Source: Thauera sp.
Lineage (GTDB): Bacteria; Pseudomonadota; Gammaproteobacteria; Burkholderiales; Rhodocyclaceae
Direction of reading: 5' to 3'
NCBI GenBank assembly: GCA_017302295.1
Contig: JAFLDS010000011.1
Location: 1-64,000 of the forward strand
Length of the DNA stretch: 64,000 bases
Shown here: one piece after another, positions 53,001-61,014 of the stretch
Position numbering within the stretch: position 1 is the stretch's first letter
Layout: every line of letters begins with the position of its first letter
Position numbers and translations under genes: made by a program
Notes under the pieces: model-generated
Seen by the model: only the letters and a program-made list of their open reading frames with translations
Database searches by the model: none
What the model was told of the DNA's origin: nothing

Positions 53001-53987
53001 ATGGATGATTACGAGGATGCCAGGGTGAAGATTCTCGTCGTCGGATCCCTCAAGAACGTTCCCAGCCAGCCGGAACTGTGCGCCTGCTTCGTCGCGAGAC
53101 TGGGCGAGATGATCGTCGAGCGCGGTCACGTGCTGCTCAACGGCTGCCGCGGTTCGCTGGACAAGGTGATCGCCGAGGCGGCCGACGTGCGGCTTCGGGC
53201 GTTGGGCAGGAAGCCTGCAGATCAACTGGTCGGCTATCGCCTGCGGGATGCCGAACCGATCCATCGCTGCGGCCGCATCCGCATCTCCGAACTCGGCGAC
53301 TGGGAACTCACCCATCCGCGTCTGTCGCCACCGGAGCAGTTCGCCGAGGCCGACGTCTCCATCTGCGTCGCCGGCAGCGAAGGCACCTTCATCGCCGCCA
53401 ACTGGGCGCGCATCGCCGGCATTCCGGTGCTCGGCGTGACCGCCTTCGGCGGCGCCGGTCGTGAGCTGTATGCGTCCGAAAAGGCGCAACTCAGCGAGAA
53501 GTTCGGCAGCTCGATCACCCGCGACGAGTTCGACGTGCTCAATCAGGACGCCACGGACGCCGACGCCCTCGCCGCCGACGTCGTCACGCTGGCCGAACGC
53601 ATCGTCATTCCGACCACCGTGTTTCCGGTGCTGCCTTTCTCGCTGGACTTCGAGGACGTGAAGGATTCCTTCCGTGAAAGCTGCCGCGATGCGGGCTTCG
53701 AGATGCGCGGCACCGACGAGGAGGAGACGACGGAGCGGATCATCCCGCGCATCCTCGAAGGCATCCGCCGCGCCGCCATCGTCGTCGCCGACGTCACCGA
53801 ACCGCGACCGAACGTGTATTACGAGATCGGCCTCGCGCAGGGAATGCAGAAGGACGTCATCCTGACCGCGAAAGAGGGCACCGTCCTGCCCTTCGACCTG
53901 GCCGACATCCCCACGCTGCTGTGGAAGAACCAGCGCGACCTGAAGGAGAAGCTCACCCGAAGGCTTCGCCAGCTGCGGCCGACCTGA
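53001..53987 (+). CDS. SLOG-like plus TIR-like nucleotide-sensing protein
   Basis: A 328-residue two-domain protein. Residues 10-190 resemble a Rossmann-type SLOG domain (ILVVGSLKNVPSQPELCACFV, CVAGSEGTFIAANWARIAGIPVLGVT), related to LOG/DprA nucleotide binders. Residues 200-328 form a TIR-like or deoxyribosyltransferase-like nucleotide domain (IRRAAIVVADVTEPRPNVYYEIGLAQGMQKDVILTAKEG). Such combinations occur in nucleotide-signal immune systems. Start is ATG at 53001; a GTG at 53025-53030 is an alternative. No effector is encoded directly downstream. Confidence 0.72.
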   Translation: MDDYEDARVKILVVGSLKNVPSQPELCACFVARLGEMIVERGHVLLNGCRGSLDKVIAEAADVRLRALGRKPADQLVGYRLRDAEPIHRCGRIRISELGDWELTHPRLSPPEQFAEADVSICVAGSEGTFIAANWARIAGIPVLGVTAFGGAGRELYASEKAQLSEKFGSSITRDEFDVLNQDATDADALAADVVTLAERIVIPTTVFPVLPFSLDFEDVKDSFRESCRDAGFEMRGTDEEETTERIIPRILEGIRRAAIVVADVTEPRPNVYYEIGLAQGMQKDVILTAKEGTVLPFDLADIPTLLWKNQRDLKEKLTRRLRQLRPT

Positions 53988-54065
53988 TCGGCATCGTGGC
54001 GAGCGTGTGGCGCCGTGTCGCGATCGGTGACACCCGCCTCGGAGGCGGCATCCCGGTCGGAGATT

Positions 54066-54290
54066 TCAGGTTCGACGAGCCACGACGCCTTCCTCCACGA
54101 TGTTCGCCTGCGCCCCGCAGGTCACGGTGCGCCGGGCGAGCGCGACGCCATGGCCCTCGATCGCCGCCTGCAGTACCGCCGCGGAGTTGTTGATCCGCAG
54201 TCCGCGCGAGGCAGCGACGCCCGTCACGCCCGCCGTCTGCAGCCAGGCCTCCCCACTGGGGAAGCCGACTGAAGCGCGCCGCGTGAGCAT
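54066..54290 (-). pseudogene. Chimeric relic: LysR effector-domain fragment joined to SRPBCC fragment
   Basis: The frame encodes a LysR ligand-domain piece of the GcvA type (GVTGVAASRGLRINNSAAVLQAAIEGHGVAL), fused in frame to TVTCGAQANIVEEGVV, a diverged SRPBCC strand. One base out of frame, the following segment reads LVEPEI, the SRPBCC C-terminus. The second relic at 58066-58320 shares the sequence around 54063-54081. This is decay by deletion and recombination, not a working gene. Confidence 0.7.
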
Positions 54291-54332
54291 CGACAGCCGC
54301 GATGGGGCTTCGACGCGGCTGCATTCATCCGA

Positions 54333-55595
54333 TCAGTCAGCCGGCTTCGGGTTCGTCGTCCCCATCCGCCTATCCTGCCTTTCCTCGATTACCGGCAAGA
54401 ACGCTGTCAGCAACCCGATCAGCGGCAGGTAAGCGCAGAACTGGTACACCGTTTCGATGCTCGTCGCGTCGGCCAGGCGGCCGAGCAGTGCGGCGCCGAT
54501 GCCACCCATGCCGAAGGCGAAACCGAAGAACAGACCGGAAATGGTGCCGACTTTGCCGGGAACCAGTTCCTGGGCGTAGACCACGATGGCCGAAAAGGCC
54601 GAGGCGAGGATCAGGCCGATGATCACCGACAGGGCGGCGGTCCAGAACAGGCCGACGTGCGGCAGCAGCAGGGTGAACGGGGCGACGCCGAGGATGGAGA
54701 ACCAGATTACCCGCTTGCGGCCGATACGGTCGCCGACCGGCCCGCCGAGCACGGTGCCGCCGGCGACGGCGAAGAGGAAAGCGAACAGATGGATCTGCGC
54801 GCTACCGAGCGGCAGGCCGAACTTGTCCATCAGGAAGAAGGTGTAATAGCTGCTCAGGCTGGTCATGTAGAAGAACTTGGAGAACATGAGCAGCCCGAGG
54901 ATGGCGAGCGAACGGGCGATCTGGCGGCGGGTCAGGCCATTGCCGGCATGAGCCTTCATGCGCTGGCGGAAACTGCTGGCGTGTCGGCTAGACCAGCGGC
55001 CGACAAAGCTGAGCACGACGACGCCCACCAGCGCGAAAAGCGAGAACCAGGCGGCGCTGCCCCGGCCCTGCGGCACGATGATCAGCGCGGCGAGCAGCGG
55101 GCCGATGGCCGAACCGAGGTTGCCGCCGATCTGGAACAAGGACTGCGCCAGGCCGGGCCGGCTGCCGGCAGCCATGCGGGCGACGCGCGAGGATTCGGGA
55201 TGGAAGACCGACGAGCCCATGCCGATCAGCATCGCCGACACCAGCACCGCGCCAAAGCTGCCCGCCTGAGACAGCGCGAGCAGGCCAAGCAGCGTGAAGC
55301 CCATGCCGACCGGCAGCGAGTAGGGCAGGGGCCGGCGGTCGGTGTACAGGCCGATCAGCGGTTGCAGCAGCGAGGCGGTGAGCTGGTAGGCGAGCGTGAT
55401 CAGGCCGATCTGCGCAAACGACAGATCGAGGCCGAGTTTCAACATCGGATAGATGGCCAGCAGCACCGACTGCATCATGTCGTTCAGCAGGTGCGAGAAG
55501 CTGATCGCTGCAATCACCGGGTAGGTGGTGGCATTCAAGGCGTCGGCCTCAGGTGATGCGGTGAGCCGTGCCTCGGCGATGAGGGCTTTTTCCAT
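54333..55595 (-). CDS. fsr: Fosmidomycin-resistance-type MFS exporter
   Basis: A 420-residue, 12-helix carrier of the Fsr family. Early SFSHLLNDMMQSVLLAIYPMLK, FHPESSRVARMAAGSRPGLAQSLFQIGGNLGSAIGPL and FFLMDKFGLPLGSAQIHLFAFLFA are characteristic. It exports fosmidomycin and probably other compounds. It is divergent from an AraC regulator gene with about 99 bases between, and the two probably act together. Confidence 0.9.
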   Translation of the reverse strand: MEKALIAEARLTASPEADALNATTYPVIAAISFSHLLNDMMQSVLLAIYPMLKLGLDLSFAQIGLITLAYQLTASLLQPLIGLYTDRRPLPYSLPVGMGFTLLGLLALSQAGSFGAVLVSAMLIGMGSSVFHPESSRVARMAAGSRPGLAQSLFQIGGNLGSAIGPLLAALIIVPQGRGSAAWFSLFALVGVVVLSFVGRWSSRHASSFRQRMKAHAGNGLTRRQIARSLAILGLLMFSKFFYMTSLSSYYTFFLMDKFGLPLGSAQIHLFAFLFAVAGGTVLGGPVGDRIGRKRVIWFSILGVAPFTLLLPHVGLFWTAALSVIIGLILASAFSAIVVYAQELVPGKVGTISGLFFGFAFGMGGIGAALLGRLADATSIETVYQFCAYLPLIGLLTAFLPVIEERQDRRMGTTNPKPAD

Positions 55596-55694
55596 GGGAG
55601 CGGCATTCCGTGTTCCGAAGCATCAGTCTAAGATGGCTTGTTCAAGCATGTCCTGACATAAACCATCGTGAATCGGACTCTTTCTCCTACCTCC

Positions 55695-56519
55695 ATGCAG
55701 CTTGGTCACGATGACGAGCACCAGACGCTGCCCCACCCGGTCACGGCCAAGGCGACCAATTACACCCGCGGTGAAACGCCCGCGCACAGTCATCCGCGCG
55801 CGCAGTTGATCTACGCCGGCAGTGGCGTGATGCGCGTCGACACCGAGGCCGGCTGCTGGATCGTCCCGCCGGTGCGTGGGGTGTGGGTTCCAGCCAACAT
55901 GACGCACCGGGTGATCATGCTCGGCAGCGTCGAGATGCGTACGCTGTACATCCGGCCGGACGCCGCGCCCGGTCTGCCCGACACTTGCTGCCTGATCGAA
56001 GTCAGCCCGCTGTTGCGTGCCCTGATCCTTGCCTTGCTTGAAGAGCCGCTGGCCTACGACCTCGCCGGCCGGGGCGGCCAGATTGCGGCGCTCGCGCTGA
56101 ACGAACTGCGCTTCCTGAAAATCCCGGCGTTGCATCTGCCGATGCCGGGAGAACAGCGCCTGCAGCGCTTGTGCCAGGAACTGATCGCCAATCCGGAGAG
56201 CCGCGAGACGCTGGAAACCCTGGCCGGACAGCAGGCCACCAGTAGCCGTACGCTCGCTCGCCAGTTCCATCGCGAAACCGGCATGAGCTTTCGCCAGTGG
56301 CGCCAGCAGGCGCGGCTGGTCGAAGCCTTGGGTCACCTGGCCAACGACATGCCGGTCGCGCAGGTTGCCGAAAAGCTCGGCTACCGCAGTGCCAGCGCGT
56401 TTACGGCGATGTTCCGACGGTCGCTGGGCATCGAACCACGCCGGTATTTCTCCGGGGAGCCGGCTGGCAAGGGCGCTGGCAGGGTTTCGACAAGCTCAGC
56501 CCGAAAGGAATCTGGTTGA
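55695..56519 (+). CDS. AraC-family regulator with cupin sensor
   Basis: About 274 residues. The N-terminal cupin-type sensor (HSHPRAQLIYAGSGVMRVDTEAGCWIVPPVRGVWVP) is followed by the AraC helix-turn-helix domain (LETLAGQQATSSRTLARQFHRETGMSFRQWRQQARLVEALGHL, KLGYRSASAFTAMFRRSLG). A GTG at 55668 would add nine residues. It is divergent from the exporter gene, which it probably controls. The last 20 residues are Ser/Gly-rich and not conserved in character. Confidence 0.88.
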   Translation: MQLGHDDEHQTLPHPVTAKATNYTRGETPAHSHPRAQLIYAGSGVMRVDTEAGCWIVPPVRGVWVPANMTHRVIMLGSVEMRTLYIRPDAAPGLPDTCCLIEVSPLLRALILALLEEPLAYDLAGRGGQIAALALNELRFLKIPALHLPMPGEQRLQRLCQELIANPESRETLETLAGQQATSSRTLARQFHRETGMSFRQWRQQARLVEALGHLANDMPVAQVAEKLGYRSASAFTAMFRRSLGIEPRRYFSGEPAGKGAGRVSTSSARKESG

Positions 56520-56658
56520 CCGGATAATGATTAGGCGGCGTCTACCCCGAGGGCTACCCACCTGAACCGGCTCGCTCACCAGTCGATCCTGGCGAAACGC
56601 TTCCAGGAGGCGCAATGGACGACCGCAAGCTTTCACCAACCCACCAAGGAGACCCGTC

Positions 56659-57102
56659 ATGGACACCCCTTCCAACCTCGCACGCACTGAAACCGAGTTG
56701 CGCAGCCGACTGGAAGACTGGGCGCACGCGGTTCGTGCCAAGGACATCGACCGCATCTTCGCCCACTATGCGCCGGACATCGTCGCCTTCGACGCCATCG
56801 CGCGACTGCAGTTCAAGGGCGCCGACGCCTACCGCGAGCACTGGGAAACCTGCATGAAGATGTGCCCCGGGCCGATGATCTTCGAGCTCCACGAGCTTCA
56901 GATCACCGCGGGCGAGGATCTCGCCTTCGCCCACGGCCTCAACCGCTGCGGCGGCACCGGACCCGACGGCAAGGAGATGTCGGGCTGGATGCGCATGACC
57001 GCGTGCTTCCGCAGGCAGCACGGCACATGGCGGGTCGTGCATGAACACTTCTCGGCTCCGTTCGACCCGCAGAGCGACAAGGCGCTGTGGCTGGAACCCT
57101 GA
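56659..57102 (+). CDS. NTF2-like (SnoaL/DUF4440-type) protein
   Basis: A 147-residue protein with the alpha+beta cone fold common to ketosteroid-isomerase-like proteins (LEDWAHAVRAKDIDRIFAHYAPDIVAFDAI, TACFRRQHGTWRVVHEHFSAPFD). No catalytic pair is certain. aaggagacccgtc precedes the ATG. It is co-oriented with a VOC protein gene downstream. Confidence 0.82.
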   Translation: MDTPSNLARTETELRSRLEDWAHAVRAKDIDRIFAHYAPDIVAFDAIARLQFKGADAYREHWETCMKMCPGPMIFELHELQITAGEDLAFAHGLNRCGGTGPDGKEMSGWMRMTACFRRQHGTWRVVHEHFSAPFDPQSDKALWLEP

Positions 57103-57128
57103 CGTTCTCCGACCCGAGGAGCATTGCC

Positions 57129-57197
57129 ATGAGCCGCGTAGCGCAACCACCGTTCGGCCTCGAGTGGGCGGTGTTGCAACCCGCAGCGCAGGCTTGA
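57129..57197 (+). CDS. Possible small ORF or gene remnant
   Basis: A 22-residue frame (MSRVAQPPFGLEWAVLQPAA plus two residues) has a near-perfect gaggag start signal but no recognisable family. It may be a relic of a deleted gene between the NTF2-like and VOC genes. Confidence 0.25.
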   Translation: MSRVAQPPFGLEWAVLQPAAQA

Positions 57198-57240
57198 CCG
57201 GTTGTCCGGCACGCACGGTGCCGATATGAAAGGAGAGACC

Positions 57241-57738
57241 ATGCACAAGAACACGATCTGCCTCTGGTTCGACAAGGACGCCGAGGAGGCCGCCCGCTTC
57301 TACGCCGCAACCTTCCCCGACAGCCGGGTGACGGCCGTCCATCGCGCGCCCGCCGATTACCCGTCCGGCAAAGCCGGCGACGTACTGACGGTGCTGTTCA
57401 CGGTTGCGGGCATCCCTTGCCTCGGCCTCAACGGTGGTCCGGCGTTCCCGCACACCGCGGCCTTTTCGTTCCAGATCGCGACCGACGACCAGGAAGAGAC
57501 CGACCGCTACTGGAACGCCATCGTCGGCAACGGCGGGGCAGAGAATGCCTGCGGCTGGTGCCAGGACCGATGGGGCGTTTCCTGGCAGATCACCCCGCGC
57601 GTGCTGACCGAGGCGCTGGCCGCGGGGGGCGACGAGGCCAGGCGCGCGTTCGAAGCCATGATGACGATGGGCAAGATCGACGTCGCTGCGATCGAGGCGG
57701 CCCGGCGCGGCGAATACGCGAAATCGTCGCCGCCCTAG
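57241..57738 (+). CDS. VOC/PhnB-like (PF06983) protein
   Basis: A 165-residue 3-demethylubiquinone-methyltransferase-like VOC protein (ICLWFDKDAEEAARFYAATFPDSRVT, GVSWQITPRVLTEAL, AFEAMMTMGKIDVAAIEAARRGE). These belong to the glyoxalase fold and usually have no proven function. ATG 57241 has ggagag upstream. It is followed directly by a ParE relic in another frame. Confidence 0.85.
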   Translation: MHKNTICLWFDKDAEEAARFYAATFPDSRVTAVHRAPADYPSGKAGDVLTVLFTVAGIPCLGLNGGPAFPHTAAFSFQIATDDQEETDRYWNAIVGNGGAENACGWCQDRWGVSWQITPRVLTEALAAGGDEARRAFEAMMTMGKIDVAAIEAARRGEYAKSSPP

Positions 57739-57926
57739 ACGTGCTCGAGCACAACCCCTGCGTGGGTCGTCCGCTGCCGGGCGGCAATCGCGAACTGGTG
57801 ATCGGCCGCCGCGCGCATGGCTATTTAGCGCTCTATCGCGACGTCGAGGAGATCGACACGGTGTTCGTGCTTGCGATTCGAAGCCGGCGCGAAGCGGGCT
57901 ATGCCCGCCCGGCGGACGACGACTGA
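57714..57926 (+). pseudogene. ParE/RelE-type toxin relic (N-terminus lost)
   Basis: The frame encodes RIREIVAALDVLEHNPCVGRPL and ALYRDVEEIDTVFVLAIRSRREAGY, the C-terminal two-thirds of a ParE toxin, without any usable start or antitoxin gene. It overlaps the end of the VOC gene in another frame. It is a remnant of a toxin-antitoxin locus. Confidence 0.65.
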
Positions 57927-58065
57927 TCAGGCGCAGAGCGCTGCCACTTCGACGGGCGACGGCGCCATCGCGACGCACCCACCGTTTCAGCGCGTCGCCG
58001 ACCTGCAGGCTCTAGCCGGGCTGCGCGATCAGACGGTCGACGAGGCCCGACAACCAGGCGCGACC

Positions 58066-58320
58066 TCAGTCGGGAATTTCAGGTTCGACGAGCCGCGCCA
58101 GATGTTCGAGCGACTCCTGCCAGCCGAGATAGCAGAACTCCGGCGGGATCGCCTCCGGAATCCCCTCCTGCATGATGTTCAGCTCCGCCCCGCAGGCCAC
58201 GGTGCGCAGGGTGACGGTCGTGACCATCTCGCCTGGCAGGTTCGCGTCGTCGAACTTGTCGGTGTAACGGATGCGCTCGTCGGGCACGAGCTCCAGATAG
58301 TAGCCGCCGAAGGAAAGTCT
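58066..58320 (-). pseudogene. SRPBCC (AHSA1-type) protein relic, N-terminus lost
   Basis: The frame reads FGGYYLELVPDERIRYTDKFDD, then GEMVTTVTLRTVACGAELNIMQEGIPEAIPPEFCYLG and ends LARLVEPEIPD, the C-terminal part of an AHSA1-like SRPBCC protein. The sequence upstream of residue SFGGYY is unrelated, so the first third is missing. It shares 3' sequence with the chimeric relic at 54066-54290. Confidence 0.7.
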
Positions 58321-58377
58321 TCTCGCGCCATCCCCATGGCATGATGTGCCCCCGTCTCCAGCAGGACCCTCATCCCC

Positions 58378-59088
58378 ATGAAAACGATCGGCCTCCTCGG
58401 CGGCATGAGCTGGGAATCCACCGTGCCCTATTACCGCCAGATCAACGAAGCCGCGAAGACCCGGCTCGGCGGTCTGCATTCGGCGAAGATCGTGCTATAC
58501 AGCGTCGATTTCGCCGAAATCGAGCATCTGCAGCATTGCGGCGACTGGGATGCCGCCGGCACGTTGCTGGCCGACGCGGCGCAGGCATTGGAGAGAGCCG
58601 GGGCCGATTTCATCGTGCTGTGCACCAACACCATGCACAAGGTGGCGCCGGCCATCGAAGCCGCCGTGACGATCCCGCTGCTGCACATCGCCGATCCGAC
58701 GGCCGTCGCGATCCGTCAATCGGGCTTGCGCCGCGTCGCGCTGCTCGGCACGCGGTTCACGATGGAACAGGATTTCTACCGGGGGCGCCTGGCCGGGCAT
58801 CACGGCATCGAGGTGCTTGTCCCGGAGGAGGCCGATCGCGCGCTCGTGCATCGTGTGATCTACGAGGAACTGTGCCTCGGCCGCATCGAGGACGCCTCGC
58901 GTAAAGCGTACTGCGACGTGATGCAGCGCCTGGTCGAGCGCGGTGCCCAGGGCATCATCCTGGGCTGCACGGAGATATCCCTGCTGGTCGGGCCGCAGGA
59001 CGCGAGCGTTCCGCTGTTCGATACGACGGCAATCCATGCCGCTGCCGCAGCAGAGGCGGCGCTGGGGCAAGATCCGGCAATGTCCTGA
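58378..59088 (+). CDS. Aspartate/glutamate racemase family protein
   Basis: A 236-residue racemase of the YgeA type. It begins MKTIGLLGGMSWESTVPYYRQIN; the two catalytic cysteines are in CTNTMHK and GCTEISLL. It interconverts L- and D-amino acids (Asp, Glu or broad) without a cofactor. It is the last gene before the lower-GC block and is followed by the left inverted repeat. Confidence 0.9.
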   Translation: MKTIGLLGGMSWESTVPYYRQINEAAKTRLGGLHSAKIVLYSVDFAEIEHLQHCGDWDAAGTLLADAAQALERAGADFIVLCTNTMHKVAPAIEAAVTIPLLHIADPTAVAIRQSGLRRVALLGTRFTMEQDFYRGRLAGHHGIEVLVPEEADRALVHRVIYEELCLGRIEDASRKAYCDVMQRLVERGAQGIILGCTEISLLVGPQDASVPLFDTTAIHAAAAAEAALGQDPAMS

Positions 59089-59168
59089 GCGACGGTATCC
59101 CACGCTCGCCGGCCAGTCGGCGAACAATGGCGACGACGAGACATGGAAGCCGCGAAAACCGGGCGGGC

Positions 59169-59237
59169 GCGAATGGCGGAAAAGCGATCGGGGACAGGTC
59201 GTTCGGCGGTGTTCGCCATCGGTCAAGTCGTCGGCCT
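59169..59237 (+). repeat. Left inverted repeat of the lower-GC block
   Basis: A 69-base segment matching the reverse complement of 63922-63990 at 58 of 69 positions without gaps. The outer 18 and the inner 19 bases are identical. Similarity continues weakly inward to about 59295. Confidence 0.75.
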
Positions 59238-59383
59238 CAGCTGCCCGTGGCCTGATGCATGATGTTAGGCAGCAATGTGCCGGTCAGCTGGCATTCGTCG
59301 GTGAGGCGACGGCGAAGGGCGGCTTGTCCAACCTGCGAACTGGAACTACCGACTCCGAGCCGCCATTGGAAGGTGCTATAGGT

Positions 59384-60805
59384 CTAGATAGCAGGGAACC
59401 GAGCCCCTGGCACAAGTTGAATTTTCTTGAGATCGCCAGTTATGCTCTGCAACCCAAATGCGAATGAACAGCCGTCGACTTCATCGTTGTCCAGACGAGC
59501 TGTTGGCACAGGTGGCTCGCCACTTGGTCGAAAGTGGGTACTGCAGTTGTGAGATATCTGATATGGACACCCTCGGTCTACCTTAAATTGGCCGAATCCA
59601 CATTGCAGGACTCCATTTCCGTCATCATCGATCTTGATCGGCCCAATCAACTGGTTCGCTAAAGCTTGGAAGTGGAGCTCAAAGACAATTTGGCTCCCGT
59701 TCACAGGAGCCTCTCCAAATTTCACAAAAGCGCCATCAATTACGACCGATGGCGCGCGAAACTTTTCCAGCAGTTCTTCCAGCCAAGTTAGATCAGCCGC
59801 TGGGTTTGCAGCCATCCAAGGTCTTTCCGAGCGGAACTCCATCGCCGCCTTCATCACCTGCTCGACATCGAGCAACTCAGGAACACGAGTGAAAGCAGAA
59901 AGCCGTTCCTCGATAACCTTTTCCGGTGACAGGTAGCCGAGCCTTTTAAAGATATCTGAAGCAAGGTATATAAATCGGCTTGGCCAGTCCGCTGGACCTC
60001 CAAATGAAAGATTGCAATCTGCGGCAATAAGATCAGTGATCTGTACAAAACGCCAAGATGGGCTTGATTTACGCCAATCATCTTCGGTAGCTGGCAGTGC
60101 GGGAACCCAAGATGTTTGCTGCGCCAGATCACAAATAACAGGAAACTCGGCACTACGCGTAAGTCCACATCGTTCGATAAAATAATCAAATGCGCGCGTG
60201 TATTGGGCTGGAACTCCTTTGCGATCCCAAGCAATATCGCCGCTAGAAGTGAGCGCTTCGACGAGCGTGCGTTCAACGAAGTGAGCCTGACCTTCCAGGA
60301 TGTCTTTGCCTTGTAAACAGACCTTTTCTCCTGCAATCTCAACTACAGGGTTGATAACCCAATCTGTAGTGATCAATCGTGTCTTGAGCTCCCTAAACGT
60401 ACAGTTTGGAATCGGCAGGTTGAAGCGTGCAGCAGATATCCTCGAAACGTCTCGTGCGGTGTTGTCTACCACCCATGCAACCTGACCTCCTGCTGGATCA
60501 TCAGAATATGCAGCAAATGGAAAACGGTAGCCAAGCCCCGTCCTTGCAAGCTCCTTCCACTTCCGGACAGAGTACCCACTTGACTGACGGTGGCTGGACC
60601 AAAGAATGTGTCCGAAGCCGGTGAAGAGAGTTTGAAAGTAGTGCATATGCTCATGCACATAAGTTGCCATTGCGGCTACGGTCGCCGAGTCAGGATGAAA
60701 AGACTCTGGACTCCGACCAAAGAGTCGCATGTCCAGCCGCGACGCATTAAAGCTTCCGAATATTTGCTCTAACCATGGCTGATTGATATCGGAGAATTCG
60801 TCCAT
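59384..60805 (-). CDS. Putative zinc metallopeptidase-like protein (HExxH), unknown family
   Basis: A 473-residue cytosolic protein. The motif HEHMHYFQ (H51, E52, H55) is a HExxH zinc site, and a later EGQAHFVE (E171) has the form of a gluzincin third ligand. No other domain is recognised. Base composition is clearly lower in GC than in the window core, so it was probably acquired. It is the leftmost gene of the repeat-bounded block. A 209-base gap separates it from the nuclease-like gene at 61015. Confidence 0.72.
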   Translation of the reverse strand: MDEFSDINQPWLEQIFGSFNASRLDMRLFGRSPESFHPDSATVAAMATYVHEHMHYFQTLFTGFGHILWSSHRQSSGYSVRKWKELARTGLGYRFPFAAYSDDPAGGQVAWVVDNTARDVSRISAARFNLPIPNCTFRELKTRLITTDWVINPVVEIAGEKVCLQGKDILEGQAHFVERTLVEALTSSGDIAWDRKGVPAQYTRAFDYFIERCGLTRSAEFPVICDLAQQTSWVPALPATEDDWRKSSPSWRFVQITDLIAADCNLSFGGPADWPSRFIYLASDIFKRLGYLSPEKVIEERLSAFTRVPELLDVEQVMKAAMEFRSERPWMAANPAADLTWLEELLEKFRAPSVVIDGAFVKFGEAPVNGSQIVFELHFQALANQLIGPIKIDDDGNGVLQCGFGQFKVDRGCPYQISHNCSTHFRPSGEPPVPTARLDNDEVDGCSFAFGLQSITGDLKKIQLVPGARFPAI

Positions 60806-61014
60806 ATGACCTTAAGCCTCAAAAAGTGGCATTAACTTGATGAAAGAACTCTAGCAGAGGGACTATGAGCCAATGTAATTTACACGACTGTACACCGAAA
60901 GAAATCAACAACTTCGGTAGTCGCGCCATTTACGTATGGCCGCTTCTCACGACATTCTCACTATGAAGCGAGAAGCATTGATGCGGCATGACATTTCACA
61001 GAGCAAGCGAGCAA

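Noticed and set aside
59273-59279. gttaggc as an integron attC core site
   Set aside because: No partner core in inverse orientation and no integrase nearby; a single 7-base match is not evidence.
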